NCBI GenBank assembly: GCA_041652575.1
Contig: JBAZHC010000007.1
Coordinates: 62,001 to 126,000, forward strand
Origin: Phycisphaerae bacterium
GTDB taxonomy: Bacteria > Planctomycetota > Phycisphaerae > Sedimentisphaerales > UBA12454
DNA length: 64,000 nt
Reading direction: 5' to 3'
In this document: piece after piece, positions 26,689 through 35,773 of the stretch
Numbering within the stretch: the stretch's first letter is position 1
Layout: every line of letters starts with the position of its first letter
The notes under the pieces: model-generated
Told to the model about the DNA's origin: nothing
Database searches by the model: none
What the model saw: the letters and a program-made list of their open reading frames with translations, nothing else
Position numbers and translations under genes: made by a program

Positions 26689-29301
26689 ATGAAAAATATA
26701 GTGCCAAAACTTAGCATCATCCTGGCTATGGTGTCGGGAATTATTCTTACAAGTTCTTTCACTTTTGCAGTATCGGAAAATAGCAGTAAAGACTTTCCGT
26801 TCCGTGATACATCTCTGCCGATTGAAAAACGTATCGATGATTTGATTTCGCGAATGACTATCGAAGAAAAAATTACCCAGTTATGCAACGACTCGCCCGC
26901 AATTGACCGTCTCGGTATCCCACCCTATTTCTGGTGGAACGAATGCGTACATGGCGTTATGGGCCGTGATGTAACAGTATTTCCGCACGCTATAGCTCTT
27001 GCGGCGATGTGGAATCCCGACTTGCTGAATAAAATCGCTGTGGTAATTTCTGACGAAGCACGCGCAATCTACAGACCAGACGGCAGTAACGGCGGCATAG
27101 CCAGCGGCGGCCTGACATACTGGAGCCCGATGATAAATATGGCACGTGACCCGCGATGGGGCAGAACGCAGGAAAGTTACGGAGAAGACCCATATCTTGC
27201 TTCGCGTCTGGGTGTAGCTTTCGTAAAAGGTTTGCAGGGCGATGACCCCAAATATCTCAAGCTCGTTGCGACACCAAAACATTTTGCCGCCAACAACGAA
27301 GAGTATCGCCGGCATAGCGGTTCATCCGAAGTACCGGAAGAAGTTTTGCGTGAATATTATCTGCCCCACTTCAAAGCCTGCATAATGGAAGGCAAAGCTC
27401 AATCAATAATGGGCGCTTATAACGCCGTTAACGGCATTCCCTGCTGCGCAAACACAAAATTACTGATAGACATACTTCGGGGCGAATGGGGTTTCAATGG
27501 ATGCGTGGTTTCAGACTGCGGAGCTATTTCCGATATTCATCTAAATCATCATTATACAGCCACATCGGAACAGGCCGCTGCCGTTGCGTTAAGAGCCGGC
27601 TGCGACCTTAACTGCGGAATTCCCCCGAAACAATATGTCGATGATTATCTGCTCAAGGCACTGAATAAGGGACTCGTTACACAGGACGAGATCGACCTTG
27701 CACTTAGCCGGGTATTGAGAGCAAGATTTATGCTCGGTATGTTCGACCCGTTCGAATCGGTGCCGTACAATCGCATTCCAAAAAGCGTTGTCGATTCGCC
27801 GAAGCACAGGAAGCTCGCACGGCAGGCAAGCTGCGAATCGATAGTACTTCTGAAAAATGACAAGAGCTTTTTACCGCTTGATAAAAATAAATTGAAAAGC
27901 TTAGTCGTAATCGGCCCTTACGCGGACATACTGTGCCTTGGCAACTATTCAGGCAAGCCGACAAAAGGTGTTACTATGCTTGAGGGAATCAAAAACAAAA
28001 TTGGTTCTAAAGTTCAGGTCAGGTATGCCCCCGGCTGCGCCAGAACCGGAAGTCTTGAGCCGATTGAATCAATCTATCTGCGGCCCGAAGGCGGCGATTC
28101 AAACAAACACGGCCTAAAGGCAGAATACTTTGACAATAAAAATCTGGAAGGAACGCCAAAACTTGTTCGTGTCGATGAGAAAGTACAGTTTGATTGGGCA
28201 GATACTTCTCCTGTGCCGCAGATGCCGAAAGATTATTTTTCTGTCCGCTGGACAGGCAAAATCATTTCTCCGACAACAGGCACATTTACAATAAGTGCCG
28301 GCAGCGATGACGGTATTCGGCTGTTTATAAACGACCAAAAAATTATTGACAGCTGGCTCGTAAGAGGTTTCACGACTGACAGGGCTGAAATAAAGCTGAA
28401 CAAAGGTCAGGAATATTCCATAAGACTCGAATATTTTGAAAATGAAAAAGATGCAGGAGTTTCGCTTGGATGGAGTGCCGGTATTGACAAGGACCAGGCA
28501 ATCGCCGAAGCTGCGCGGACGGCGGCCTCCTCTGATATCGCCGTTGTCGTACTTGGCTTTGATGATACTTTGGAAGGTGAAGAGCACGACCGGGCAGACC
28601 TTGATTTGCCGCAGGCTCAAAACGAACTTATCCAGGCTGTCTATAAAGCCAATCCTCGTACCGCAGTAGTTCTCATCAACGGCAGTGCCGTAACGATTAA
28701 CTGGATAAAAGACAATATACCTGCTATTCTTGATGCATGGTATTGCGGCGAGGAAGGCGGCAACGCCGTTGCCGACGTTCTATTTGGCGATTATAACCCA
28801 AGCGCTCGATTACCTCTGACCTTTTACGCCTCGATGTCACAACTGCTGCCATTCGACGATTACGACATCAGGAAAGGCCGTACTTATATGTACCTTAAAG
28901 ACGAACCGCTGTATGCATTCGGCTATGGTCTTAGTTATACGACTTTTTCGTACAGTAATTTAAAAATTGGCCAGGAAAAAATAGAGCCCGCAGATTCTGC
29001 TAAAATTTATGTAGATATAAAAAACACCGGTAAACGCTTCGGGCAGGAAGTCGTTCAGCTTTACATCCATAACGTCGAAGCAAGTGTGCCTCGTCCGCTG
29101 AAACAGTTATGCGGATTCAGGAAAATCGCTTTGAAGCCGGGCGAAAGAAAAACCTTAGAATTTCAATTGCCATGGGACAGCCTTGCGTTTTATGATGTAA
29201 AAAATAAAAAATTCACCGTCGAGCCGGGCAGATTCGATATTATGATTGGAAGTTCCTCTGATAATATAAAACTTAAAGGTTCACTCGAAGCGGTTTATTG
29301 A
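26689..29301 (+). CDS. GH3 beta-glucosidase/xylosidase with PA14 insert, secreted
   Basis: 870 residues with a signal peptide (1-28). GH3 barrel with RWGRTQESYGEDP, TPKHFAANNEE and the nucleophile Asp in GCVVSDCGA (about 273); alpha/beta sandwich; PA14 domain inserted at about 473-597 (LKAEYFDNKNL, DGIRLFINDQKIIDSW), which in known enzymes shapes the +1 subsite; and a C-terminal Fn3-like domain (about 760-870). Architecture is that of broad-specificity plant/algal glycan beta-glycosidases. The ATG at 26689 has GGAGG five bases upstream; an in-frame TTG four codons earlier overlaps that site and is unlikely. Followed after 30 bp by the GH2 gene. Confidence 0.88.
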   Translation: MKNIVPKLSIILAMVSGIILTSSFTFAVSENSSKDFPFRDTSLPIEKRIDDLISRMTIEEKITQLCNDSPAIDRLGIPPYFWWNECVHGVMGRDVTVFPHAIALAAMWNPDLLNKIAVVISDEARAIYRPDGSNGGIASGGLTYWSPMINMARDPRWGRTQESYGEDPYLASRLGVAFVKGLQGDDPKYLKLVATPKHFAANNEEYRRHSGSSEVPEEVLREYYLPHFKACIMEGKAQSIMGAYNAVNGIPCCANTKLLIDILRGEWGFNGCVVSDCGAISDIHLNHHYTATSEQAAAVALRAGCDLNCGIPPKQYVDDYLLKALNKGLVTQDEIDLALSRVLRARFMLGMFDPFESVPYNRIPKSVVDSPKHRKLARQASCESIVLLKNDKSFLPLDKNKLKSLVVIGPYADILCLGNYSGKPTKGVTMLEGIKNKIGSKVQVRYAPGCARTGSLEPIESIYLRPEGGDSNKHGLKAEYFDNKNLEGTPKLVRVDEKVQFDWADTSPVPQMPKDYFSVRWTGKIISPTTGTFTISAGSDDGIRLFINDQKIIDSWLVRGFTTDRAEIKLNKGQEYSIRLEYFENEKDAGVSLGWSAGIDKDQAIAEAARTAASSDIAVVVLGFDDTLEGEEHDRADLDLPQAQNELIQAVYKANPRTAVVLINGSAVTINWIKDNIPAILDAWYCGEEGGNAVADVLFGDYNPSARLPLTFYASMSQLLPFDDYDIRKGRTYMYLKDEPLYAFGYGLSYTTFSYSNLKIGQEKIEPADSAKIYVDIKNTGKRFGQEVVQLYIHNVEASVPRPLKQLCGFRKIALKPGERKTLEFQLPWDSLAFYDVKNKKFTVEPGRFDIMIGSSSDNIKLKGSLEAVY

Positions 29302-29330
29302 TTCAGAACAAACAAACAGGATAAGTAAAT

Positions 29331-31271
29331 ATGACTAAATATTTTTCACTCGCATCGCTGGACTGGAAACTGGCGGGTTTTAATCCGTTCGAATGGAATC
29401 TTGATGAATATATTAATATAAGCACTCATTCAAGAGCTGAAATTCCAGCCATCCCGATACAGGTGCCCGGTTCGGTACAAACTGCACTGCTTAATGCGGG
29501 ACTGATTGAAGACTGGACTAAAGGTCTCAACGGCAGACTATGCGAATGGGTGGAAAACAGGCATTGGATATTCCAAACTGTTATGCCGGATGAATGGTTT
29601 AAAAATAATAAAAATTTCAGCATTACTTTTCTCGGACTGGACTATTGCGGCAAAATACGAGTCAACAGCAAAACGGTTTACACCTTTGAAAATTCTCATA
29701 TCGCCCACAATGTCAATATAACGGAGTATTTGAAAGAAAAGCAGAATCTTCTCGAAATCATCTTCGAATGTCCGCCGCGGTGGCTCGGACAATTCGGCTA
29801 TACTTCCAAAATGACAGAATGGAAAGTACGGTTCAACTATTTCTGGGACTGGGTCAGCAGGCTTGTTCAAATCGGGATATGGGATGATATCCTGCTTAAA
29901 GCAACTGATGGTATGGAAATCAGGGAAACAAAAATCACCACTGATTTCGATATAAATAAAAAGACCGGAATACTGAATCTTGAAACAGAAATTCAGGCTG
30001 CCCCAGACTCGCATCTAAGAATATGCCTGAAAAAAGGCAAAGAAATCATAAAAACCGAAGAACACCCTGTGCAAAATCAATCATTTTTATGGAACGGGCT
30101 TAATATCGAATGCTGGCAGCCGAATGGCAAAGGCAAACAGCAATTATATACCCTGACTGTTGAATTGCTGGATTCAAATAAAACGACTATCGACCAGATT
30201 GAAAAACAAATAGGTTTTAAAAATATCAAATGGGAAAAATGCCTGAACGCCCCACCGCAAGCAGACCCGTGGCTTTGTGTGGTAAACGGACAAAAGGTTT
30301 TCATTCAGGGATTAAACTGGACGCCGATTCGGCCCAACTTTGCCGATGTGAAAATTGAAGATTATACAAGATTACTTAAACTCTATAAAAAACTCGGTTT
30401 CAATATGATGAGAGTATGGGGAGGAGCGTTTCTCGAAAAAGAATGTTTTTATAATCTCTGCGATGAACTCGGTATTATGGTTTGGCAGGAATTTCCATTA
30501 TCCGCGTCCGGCGGCGACCGTTACGCACCCGATGACAAAGACAGCATAAAGCAAATGACCGGCATCGCAAAAGATTTTATTAAAAGACGGCAGCATCACG
30601 TCTCTCTGGCAGTATGGTGCGGCGGAAATGAATTACTATCCGCTAAAACTGAAGACTCCCCTACAGCAAATCTTAAACATCCAATGTTAAAAGCTATTAA
30701 TAAAATGGTAAAAACTCTCGACCCTGGGAGAAGATTTGTCGTTACCATGCCGACGGGACCAAAATTCAGCGCCGACAGCAAAGACTTCGGCAAAGGCGTC
30801 CATTGGGCCGTAAACGGCCCCTGGAAAGCGGTTGGAAAAATCAGTAAAGATTGGACCGAATACTGGAACGGCGACGATTCCCTGCTGCGGTCCGAAGTCG
30901 GTTCGCCGGGGCCCTGTTCAGCGGAAATGATACGAAAATATAAAGGCACCTGCAGTGAAATGCCCGCCACGATTGAAAATCCTCTCTGGCGGAGAGCGCC
31001 GTGGTGGATTGACTGGCATGAGTTCATAAATGAGAACGGCAAAGAACCGCAAAACCTTGAAGAATACGTCAAGTGGGGTCAGAAACGACAAGCCGAAGCA
31101 TTAAAAATAGCCGTCAGCGCCTGCAAAAAAAGATTTCCTGCCTGCGGCGGAATCTTTATATGGATGGGACACGATTGTTTTCCGTGCCCTTCAAATACTT
31201 CCATCATTGACTTTGAAGGAAATCCTAAACCTGCGGCTTTCGCTATCGGTGAAATATTCACAAAAGATTAA
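29331..31271 (+). CDS. GH2 beta-mannosidase-like enzyme, cytoplasmic
   Basis: 646 residues with no signal peptide. Sugar-binding jelly roll (about 15-190, VPGSVQTALLNAGLI), Ig-like domain, then a TIM barrel from about 325 (FIQGLNWTPIRPNF, MMRVWGGAFLE, MVWQEFPLS). CGGNE at about 433 carries the acid/base and LLRSEVGSPG at about 521 the nucleophile. The order and NWTP motif match beta-mannosidases of GH2. Shorter than typical (about 800-850): the C-terminal beta domains are absent. Co-oriented with the GH3 gene 30 bp upstream; the stop is immediately next to that of the convergent URO-D-like gene. Confidence 0.82.
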   Translation: MTKYFSLASLDWKLAGFNPFEWNLDEYINISTHSRAEIPAIPIQVPGSVQTALLNAGLIEDWTKGLNGRLCEWVENRHWIFQTVMPDEWFKNNKNFSITFLGLDYCGKIRVNSKTVYTFENSHIAHNVNITEYLKEKQNLLEIIFECPPRWLGQFGYTSKMTEWKVRFNYFWDWVSRLVQIGIWDDILLKATDGMEIRETKITTDFDINKKTGILNLETEIQAAPDSHLRICLKKGKEIIKTEEHPVQNQSFLWNGLNIECWQPNGKGKQQLYTLTVELLDSNKTTIDQIEKQIGFKNIKWEKCLNAPPQADPWLCVVNGQKVFIQGLNWTPIRPNFADVKIEDYTRLLKLYKKLGFNMMRVWGGAFLEKECFYNLCDELGIMVWQEFPLSASGGDRYAPDDKDSIKQMTGIAKDFIKRRQHHVSLAVWCGGNELLSAKTEDSPTANLKHPMLKAINKMVKTLDPGRRFVVTMPTGPKFSADSKDFGKGVHWAVNGPWKAVGKISKDWTEYWNGDDSLLRSEVGSPGPCSAEMIRKYKGTCSEMPATIENPLWRRAPWWIDWHEFINENGKEPQNLEEYVKWGQKRQAEALKIAVSACKKRFPACGGIFIWMGHDCFPCPSNTSIIDFEGNPKPAAFAIGEIFTKD

Positions 31272-32333
31272 TCAGCGATTATTTACGGCAGCTAATATCA
31301 TAGCGAAATAATTTTCATCGGGAACATATTCCGGCACGGAATTTCCTGTGCCAAGGGCATAGCCGCCTCTGTCCCTTGTACGCTCGAGCATTTTTGCAGA
31401 CCTTGTATATACTTGCTGGGGCGTTGAACGAACGATGAAATCCAAATCTATTCCGCCCACAATCGCTATTCGAGGATTATATTTTTCGTAAGCATCTTCT
31501 ACAGGCAAAATAGTATCCTCATATGAATGTTTGCCGTCAAAGCCGATATCATCGATAATAACATCCATAACATCCTTAAGGTTGCCGCAGGAATGCATTA
31601 CCGCGTATCTGCCCGCATGGTGAGCGCAGGCGACAAATTTTTTGTGCCAGGGAGTGATGTATTTCTTCATATCATCCGGCGACATCATCGTTTGGGTTTT
31701 GAAGCCCCAATCGTCATTTACGAAAATAGCGCCGACACTTTCATATTTCAGGCAGATTTGATAATGCTTTAAAAGCCGCTGGCCAATGGCATCACAAACG
31801 GCTTTCACTAAATCGGGTTTATCTACGAGTGAATAACAAAGATTATTATATCCCATCAGTTGAATCGTAGTTTCGAGAACGCCATAAGGGCCGGGAATGA
31901 TAAGTTTCATATTGCCGTCAATCGGCGAAAGAATATTTTCAAGACAGTCATAAGAAAAATTATCAGGGTCAGGCCATTTGTACGTTTCAAAACTTTTCCA
32001 GTCGCTTATCATACAGGAACGGTTCAACGAAATGGTTTGCTTTTCAGTATGCGCAAAATCAACCGGAAAATAAAAATCTGAGGCATTGATAACCGCGAAA
32101 TCATATCCGGCATTTCGAAATGCCAATACCGAACGGAATCTTTCATGAAATTTTTTATCGAACGAATAGGAATTTATCTGCGAATCAGCCAGTATCGAGT
32201 ATATCCGCGGATTCATATAAAATTCAAAAAGAGTGTCCCTGTTCGGCTTTTGTTTTTTCAGTACCTTAACAATATTTTCGAAATCGGGCGGGCTTTTTAC
32301 AGGCCCTTTCCATTTATAATCAGAGGTTGGCAT
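31272..32333 (-). CDS. URO-D-superfamily methyltransferase-like protein
   Basis: 353 residues, uroporphyrinogen-decarboxylase fold (YKWPDPDNFSYDCLENI, IPGPYGVLETTIQLMGY). HSCGN in the second half keeps the His-x-Cys pair that binds zinc in corrinoid methyltransferases (MtaA/CmuA group), but the third ligand position near the C-terminus reads GTGNSVPEYVPDEN, without cysteine. The true reaction is unknown; relatives recur beside sugar-use genes in Planctomycetota. Last gene of the run that starts at 38191; 12 bp after the next URO-D-like gene. RBS AAAGGA. Confidence 0.75.
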   Translation of the reverse strand: MPTSDYKWKGPVKSPPDFENIVKVLKKQKPNRDTLFEFYMNPRIYSILADSQINSYSFDKKFHERFRSVLAFRNAGYDFAVINASDFYFPVDFAHTEKQTISLNRSCMISDWKSFETYKWPDPDNFSYDCLENILSPIDGNMKLIIPGPYGVLETTIQLMGYNNLCYSLVDKPDLVKAVCDAIGQRLLKHYQICLKYESVGAIFVNDDWGFKTQTMMSPDDMKKYITPWHKKFVACAHHAGRYAVMHSCGNLKDVMDVIIDDIGFDGKHSYEDTILPVEDAYEKYNPRIAIVGGIDLDFIVRSTPQQVYTRSAKMLERTRDRGGYALGTGNSVPEYVPDENYFAMILAAVNNR

Positions 32334-32345
32334 AAATTCCTTTCA

Positions 32346-33482
32346 TTAATATTTGCCGTAACGCTCGGCAGCTTCTATCATAGCGAAAATATTTTCATCC
32401 GGCGTATCTCTGCCGCACTGGTCGCCGGTCGAAAGAATAAAACGACCACCTTCAGCGGCGTCTTCTATGGCTTTTCGGCTTGCTGCTATAACATCGTCTC
32501 TGCTTCCAAGCAGCATCGTATTTGTCGTATGCAGATTGCCTTTTAAAACTATTTTATCGCCGTAATTTTTTTTAAGCTCAGCAAGAATGCAGTCTCCCGC
32601 CGGCGGAATCTCCAATGGGTCGATAACTGTAAGAGAAGTCTGCTCGGCAAACAGCTTAACGAGTTCTTTTTCCGGGCCGCAGGAATGAACATGCGTTGGA
32701 ATACCGGCCTGAGAGGCAAGCTCTATTACCCTTTTAACGGCAGGATAAGCGACTTTAAGAAACATATCCATAGTCTGATAAATAAGAGTACCTGAGCCGC
32801 CGACGCACAGGAAATCAGGCTTTACATCGAGAGACATAATTCTCTGGAATCTTTTTTCGGCTTGTTCCAGACGCTGCTGCGCCATCTTTTCCAAGTCGAA
32901 TTGACCGTCATAATATTTGAAAATATCTTCCTGCGATGCAAACGCGATGGTATATGTAACAAACACGCCGACAAGTCCCTGCTGGCCCATCATCGTTTTT
33001 ATTTTCCTGAGACCTTCAGTGCCGATATCAATTGGCTTAACGCCTGAAAGTTTTTCCCACTTTAATGGCTCAACCGGAAACCCGATTTTATCCGGAGAGA
33101 CCTTAAAATTTGGAGGATTATCTTTCGGATAAATATTTATAAACGGTTCCCAAAAAATCTTATTGCCGGCCTGCTGATATCTTTGAGTTACTATTCTATC
33201 GTCATCTTTGTGCACTATCGCAGTGAGCCAGTCCTGCGGGTCTTTCTCTTCCGGAAAGTTAAGCGGGAAATACCCGTCCATAAGCGCATCAATTCCGAAA
33301 TGCTTTGCGCAGTCGATATACGCTTCCCATATAGGCGGGTCGTTATAGAGATATAAATCCCAAAACGGCTTGCCGGTGCGTCTGGCAGGCATCATATTTG
33401 AAAAATCCGGAGATACGGGAACTCTGTCGGGTAATTGGCCCGAAAGAACTGTTTGTAAGCGTTGCCGAGGAGTCATTTTCAT
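32346..33482 (-). CDS. URO-D-superfamily methyltransferase-like protein, complete ligand set
   Basis: 378 residues, begins MKMTPRQRLQTVLSGQLPDRVPVSPDF, the usual opening of this family. HVHSCG and STGDQCGRDTPDENI supply the full His-x-Cys...Cys zinc site expected for cobalamin-dependent methyl transfer. Of the four paralogues in the window it is the only one with all three ligands, so it is the best candidate for real methyltransferase or demethylase activity, for example on methylated sugars (inference). A TTG six bases further upstream abuts the preceding stop; I chose the ATG at 33482. Confidence 0.78.
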   Translation of the reverse strand: MKMTPRQRLQTVLSGQLPDRVPVSPDFSNMMPARRTGKPFWDLYLYNDPPIWEAYIDCAKHFGIDALMDGYFPLNFPEEKDPQDWLTAIVHKDDDRIVTQRYQQAGNKIFWEPFINIYPKDNPPNFKVSPDKIGFPVEPLKWEKLSGVKPIDIGTEGLRKIKTMMGQQGLVGVFVTYTIAFASQEDIFKYYDGQFDLEKMAQQRLEQAEKRFQRIMSLDVKPDFLCVGGSGTLIYQTMDMFLKVAYPAVKRVIELASQAGIPTHVHSCGPEKELVKLFAEQTSLTVIDPLEIPPAGDCILAELKKNYGDKIVLKGNLHTTNTMLLGSRDDVIAASRKAIEDAAEGGRFILSTGDQCGRDTPDENIFAMIEAAERYGKY

Positions 33483-33488
33483 TTTCAA

Positions 33489-34493
33489 TCAGACCGAAAA
33501 ACTGTCCCATGTTTCGAAAACTGCTTCAACGTTGTCAGGATTGGCTTCAGCGCCGAATTCGCACTGTGCGATAACGGAGCCATTATCATAAAGGTAATCT
33601 TTGACCAGCTTGACGGCATTAACAACATCTTCACGGCTGCCGTAAGGTAATATTTGCTGGCGGTCAATCTCGCCCCAGAAAGTAATTTTGCCCCTGAACA
33701 GGCTGCCGAGTTTTTGAATATCCATACAGAAAATCTGGCTGTTTATCGCATCAAGACCAAGTTCTATCAAATCAGGAAGAATATCAATTATATAACCGTC
33801 AGAATGCATAAAAGCTTTTTTACCGCTGTTATGAGCAATGTCGATATACTCTTTATAAAGAGGCTTAAAATACGTTCGCCACGCTTGCGGCGATATTAGA
33901 AGCGACCTTTGGCTTCCCCAGTCGTCCATAAACCACAAAGCATCGACATCCGTTTTTGCCCATGCCTGCAATTCCCTGACATTGAATTGATGTACTATTT
34001 TAAACAATTCGAATAAACCGTCCGGCAGTAATGCCATATCCATAAGGAAATTTTCACTGCCTCTTAAAAACTGCATTCTCTCAAAAGGACGCGGGCAGGC
34101 TCCGCCAAGAACAAATTTATCGCTTTTGCGACAAAAAGCGTTAACAGCTTCGACATCAACGCCGAGAAGTTCCTGCGGAGGTTTGATATTTTTCAAGTCG
34201 TCCCAGCTTTTAATAATCGGATTTTTTATCTGGCCGACTATTCCCGACTGTTCATTTTCCCAGACACAGCCCCATTCATCGATGAACGTTCCCTTGAACA
34301 TATCGCCTTTGACGACAGGCGGTTTAAAATAACAAACGTCAGGACCAACAATATCGTCCGGATACTTTTGTTTTATCTGTTCATATCTTTGCGCATAATG
34401 TTCTTTTGCCCAGGGCAGCGGCCATAACTGGCGGGGAATGCGTTTAGGGCATTGTTTGTTTAATGTTTGATAAACGAGTTCTCTTGAAGTCAT
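33489..34493 (-). CDS. URO-D-superfamily protein with altered zinc site
   Basis: 334 residues, opens MTSRELVYQTLNKQCPKRIPRQLW. The sequence corresponding to His-x-Cys-Gly reads HSDG, with Asp replacing Cys, while a cysteine remains near the C-terminus (AQCEFGAEANPDN). Otherwise normal in length and fold (ALWFMDDWGSQRSLLISPQ). It may bind metal differently or not be catalytic. Second to last group in the ABC/URO-D operon, 19 bp after the permease gene; RBS AGGA. Confidence 0.75.
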   Translation of the reverse strand: MTSRELVYQTLNKQCPKRIPRQLWPLPWAKEHYAQRYEQIKQKYPDDIVGPDVCYFKPPVVKGDMFKGTFIDEWGCVWENEQSGIVGQIKNPIIKSWDDLKNIKPPQELLGVDVEAVNAFCRKSDKFVLGGACPRPFERMQFLRGSENFLMDMALLPDGLFELFKIVHQFNVRELQAWAKTDVDALWFMDDWGSQRSLLISPQAWRTYFKPLYKEYIDIAHNSGKKAFMHSDGYIIDILPDLIELGLDAINSQIFCMDIQKLGSLFRGKITFWGEIDRQQILPYGSREDVVNAVKLVKDYLYDNGSVIAQCEFGAEANPDNVEAVFETWDSFSV

Positions 34494-34512
34494 AATTATA
34501 TCCTAATAAAAA

Positions 34513-35772
34513 TCAGCCTTTGATTCCGGTAGTAGCGATACCGGACATAATATATTTCTGCAGAAAAATAAATAATATTGCGACGGGCAGCATTGCCAAT
34601 ACGGCACCGGTCATAAGCAGGTGCCTGTTGTCGATATACGGAGAACGAAAATATTCAAGTCCCAGCGTAACAGTTCTGTAAGCAGGATTATCGAGATAAA
34701 TCAGAGGCCCCAATACATCCTGCCATGTATAAACAAATGTAAATATCGCAACAACTATCAGTACAGGAATGCTGTTGGGGAGAATTATATAAAAATATCT
34801 TCTTATCGCGCCGCAGCCGTCTATTTCCGCTGATTCGTCAAGTTCCTTCGGCAAAGTCAGCATATACTGACGCATTAAAAACACATTGAACGCGCCGGCA
34901 GTAAAATGTGGAACTATCAGCGGAAGAAATGTATCTATCCAGCCCAAAGATTTATATATCGCAAAAAGCGGAATTAAAGTTACCTGCATTGGAATCATCA
35001 TCGTCGCCAGTACTAATACGAAAAGGAATTCCCTGCCTTTGAACTCTATTCTCGAAAAACCATAAGCAACAAAACTGCTGGAAAAGATTTGACCGATTAC
35101 CGCAAAAATGCTTATAAACAGACTGTTGCGCATAAATACCGCAAAGCCGGTTGATTTCTCACCAAAAGTCGCTTCAGGCCCCTTCATCGTCTCCTTGTAA
35201 TTGGCCCAGCGTGGACTGAAATCTCTTATCGGCTTATGCTTTACATTCAAAAGAGGTTTAAGATATTCTGTTAATGTCGAAACTCCTAACGGTGCTGTGA
35301 AAATAATCTCATCAAAGCCATTGCTGCCGGTCCTGACAAGTCTGGCCAGTACCGCTACAGGCTGTTTTATTCCTTTAACTCGATGAGAAGCCGTCTTGGA
35401 AAAATCAACCGTGTCCTGCGGTACAATTTCACTCTTTACCTGGTCGTCAGAAAGCCACTCAACAAGCGAGGTCGGCTGATTCTGATTAAGTTTCAGATAA
35501 TATCCGCCGCTGCCGGCAGATTTGGAAACCAAATCCGGCGATTCGCATAATTTAAGCCATAACGAACCGGTCGCGGAAAAAATCCTGCCCTTTGCCGGTA
35601 CTTTTATATCGACAGTGCTGTCTTCACAGGGATAATACGCCGGCGGAACCATAGACATACACTCGCGTGATTTCAATGATGACGACAAAACCCAGTAAAA
35701 CGGAAATATAAAAAATATTCCCGTTAAAACAAGAGCAATGTAAACAAATATTTTTTTGGTCGGAAGAATCAT
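34513..35772 (-). CDS. ABC sugar transporter permease (MalG type) with large periplasmic insert
   Basis: 419 residues. First transmembrane helix at about 10-30, then about 160 hydrophilic residues before the second helix (NSLFISIFAVIGQIFSSS), followed by the standard five-helix MalG core with the EAA loop ELDESAEIDGCGAIRRYFYIILP. The usual family length is about 280, so the P1 loop is enlarged and looks like a small beta-rich domain. The ATG at 35772 starts one base after the stop of the upstream fusion gene (TGATATG), which suggests coupled translation. A TTG start 18 bp earlier would overlap that gene. Confidence 0.85.
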   Translation of the reverse strand: MILPTKKIFVYIALVLTGIFFIFPFYWVLSSSLKSRECMSMVPPAYYPCEDSTVDIKVPAKGRIFSATGSLWLKLCESPDLVSKSAGSGGYYLKLNQNQPTSLVEWLSDDQVKSEIVPQDTVDFSKTASHRVKGIKQPVAVLARLVRTGSNGFDEIIFTAPLGVSTLTEYLKPLLNVKHKPIRDFSPRWANYKETMKGPEATFGEKSTGFAVFMRNSLFISIFAVIGQIFSSSFVAYGFSRIEFKGREFLFVLVLATMMIPMQVTLIPLFAIYKSLGWIDTFLPLIVPHFTAGAFNVFLMRQYMLTLPKELDESAEIDGCGAIRRYFYIILPNSIPVLIVVAIFTFVYTWQDVLGPLIYLDNPAYRTVTLGLEYFRSPYIDNRHLLMTGAVLAMLPVAILFIFLQKYIMSGIATTGIKG

Positions 35773-35773
35773 A

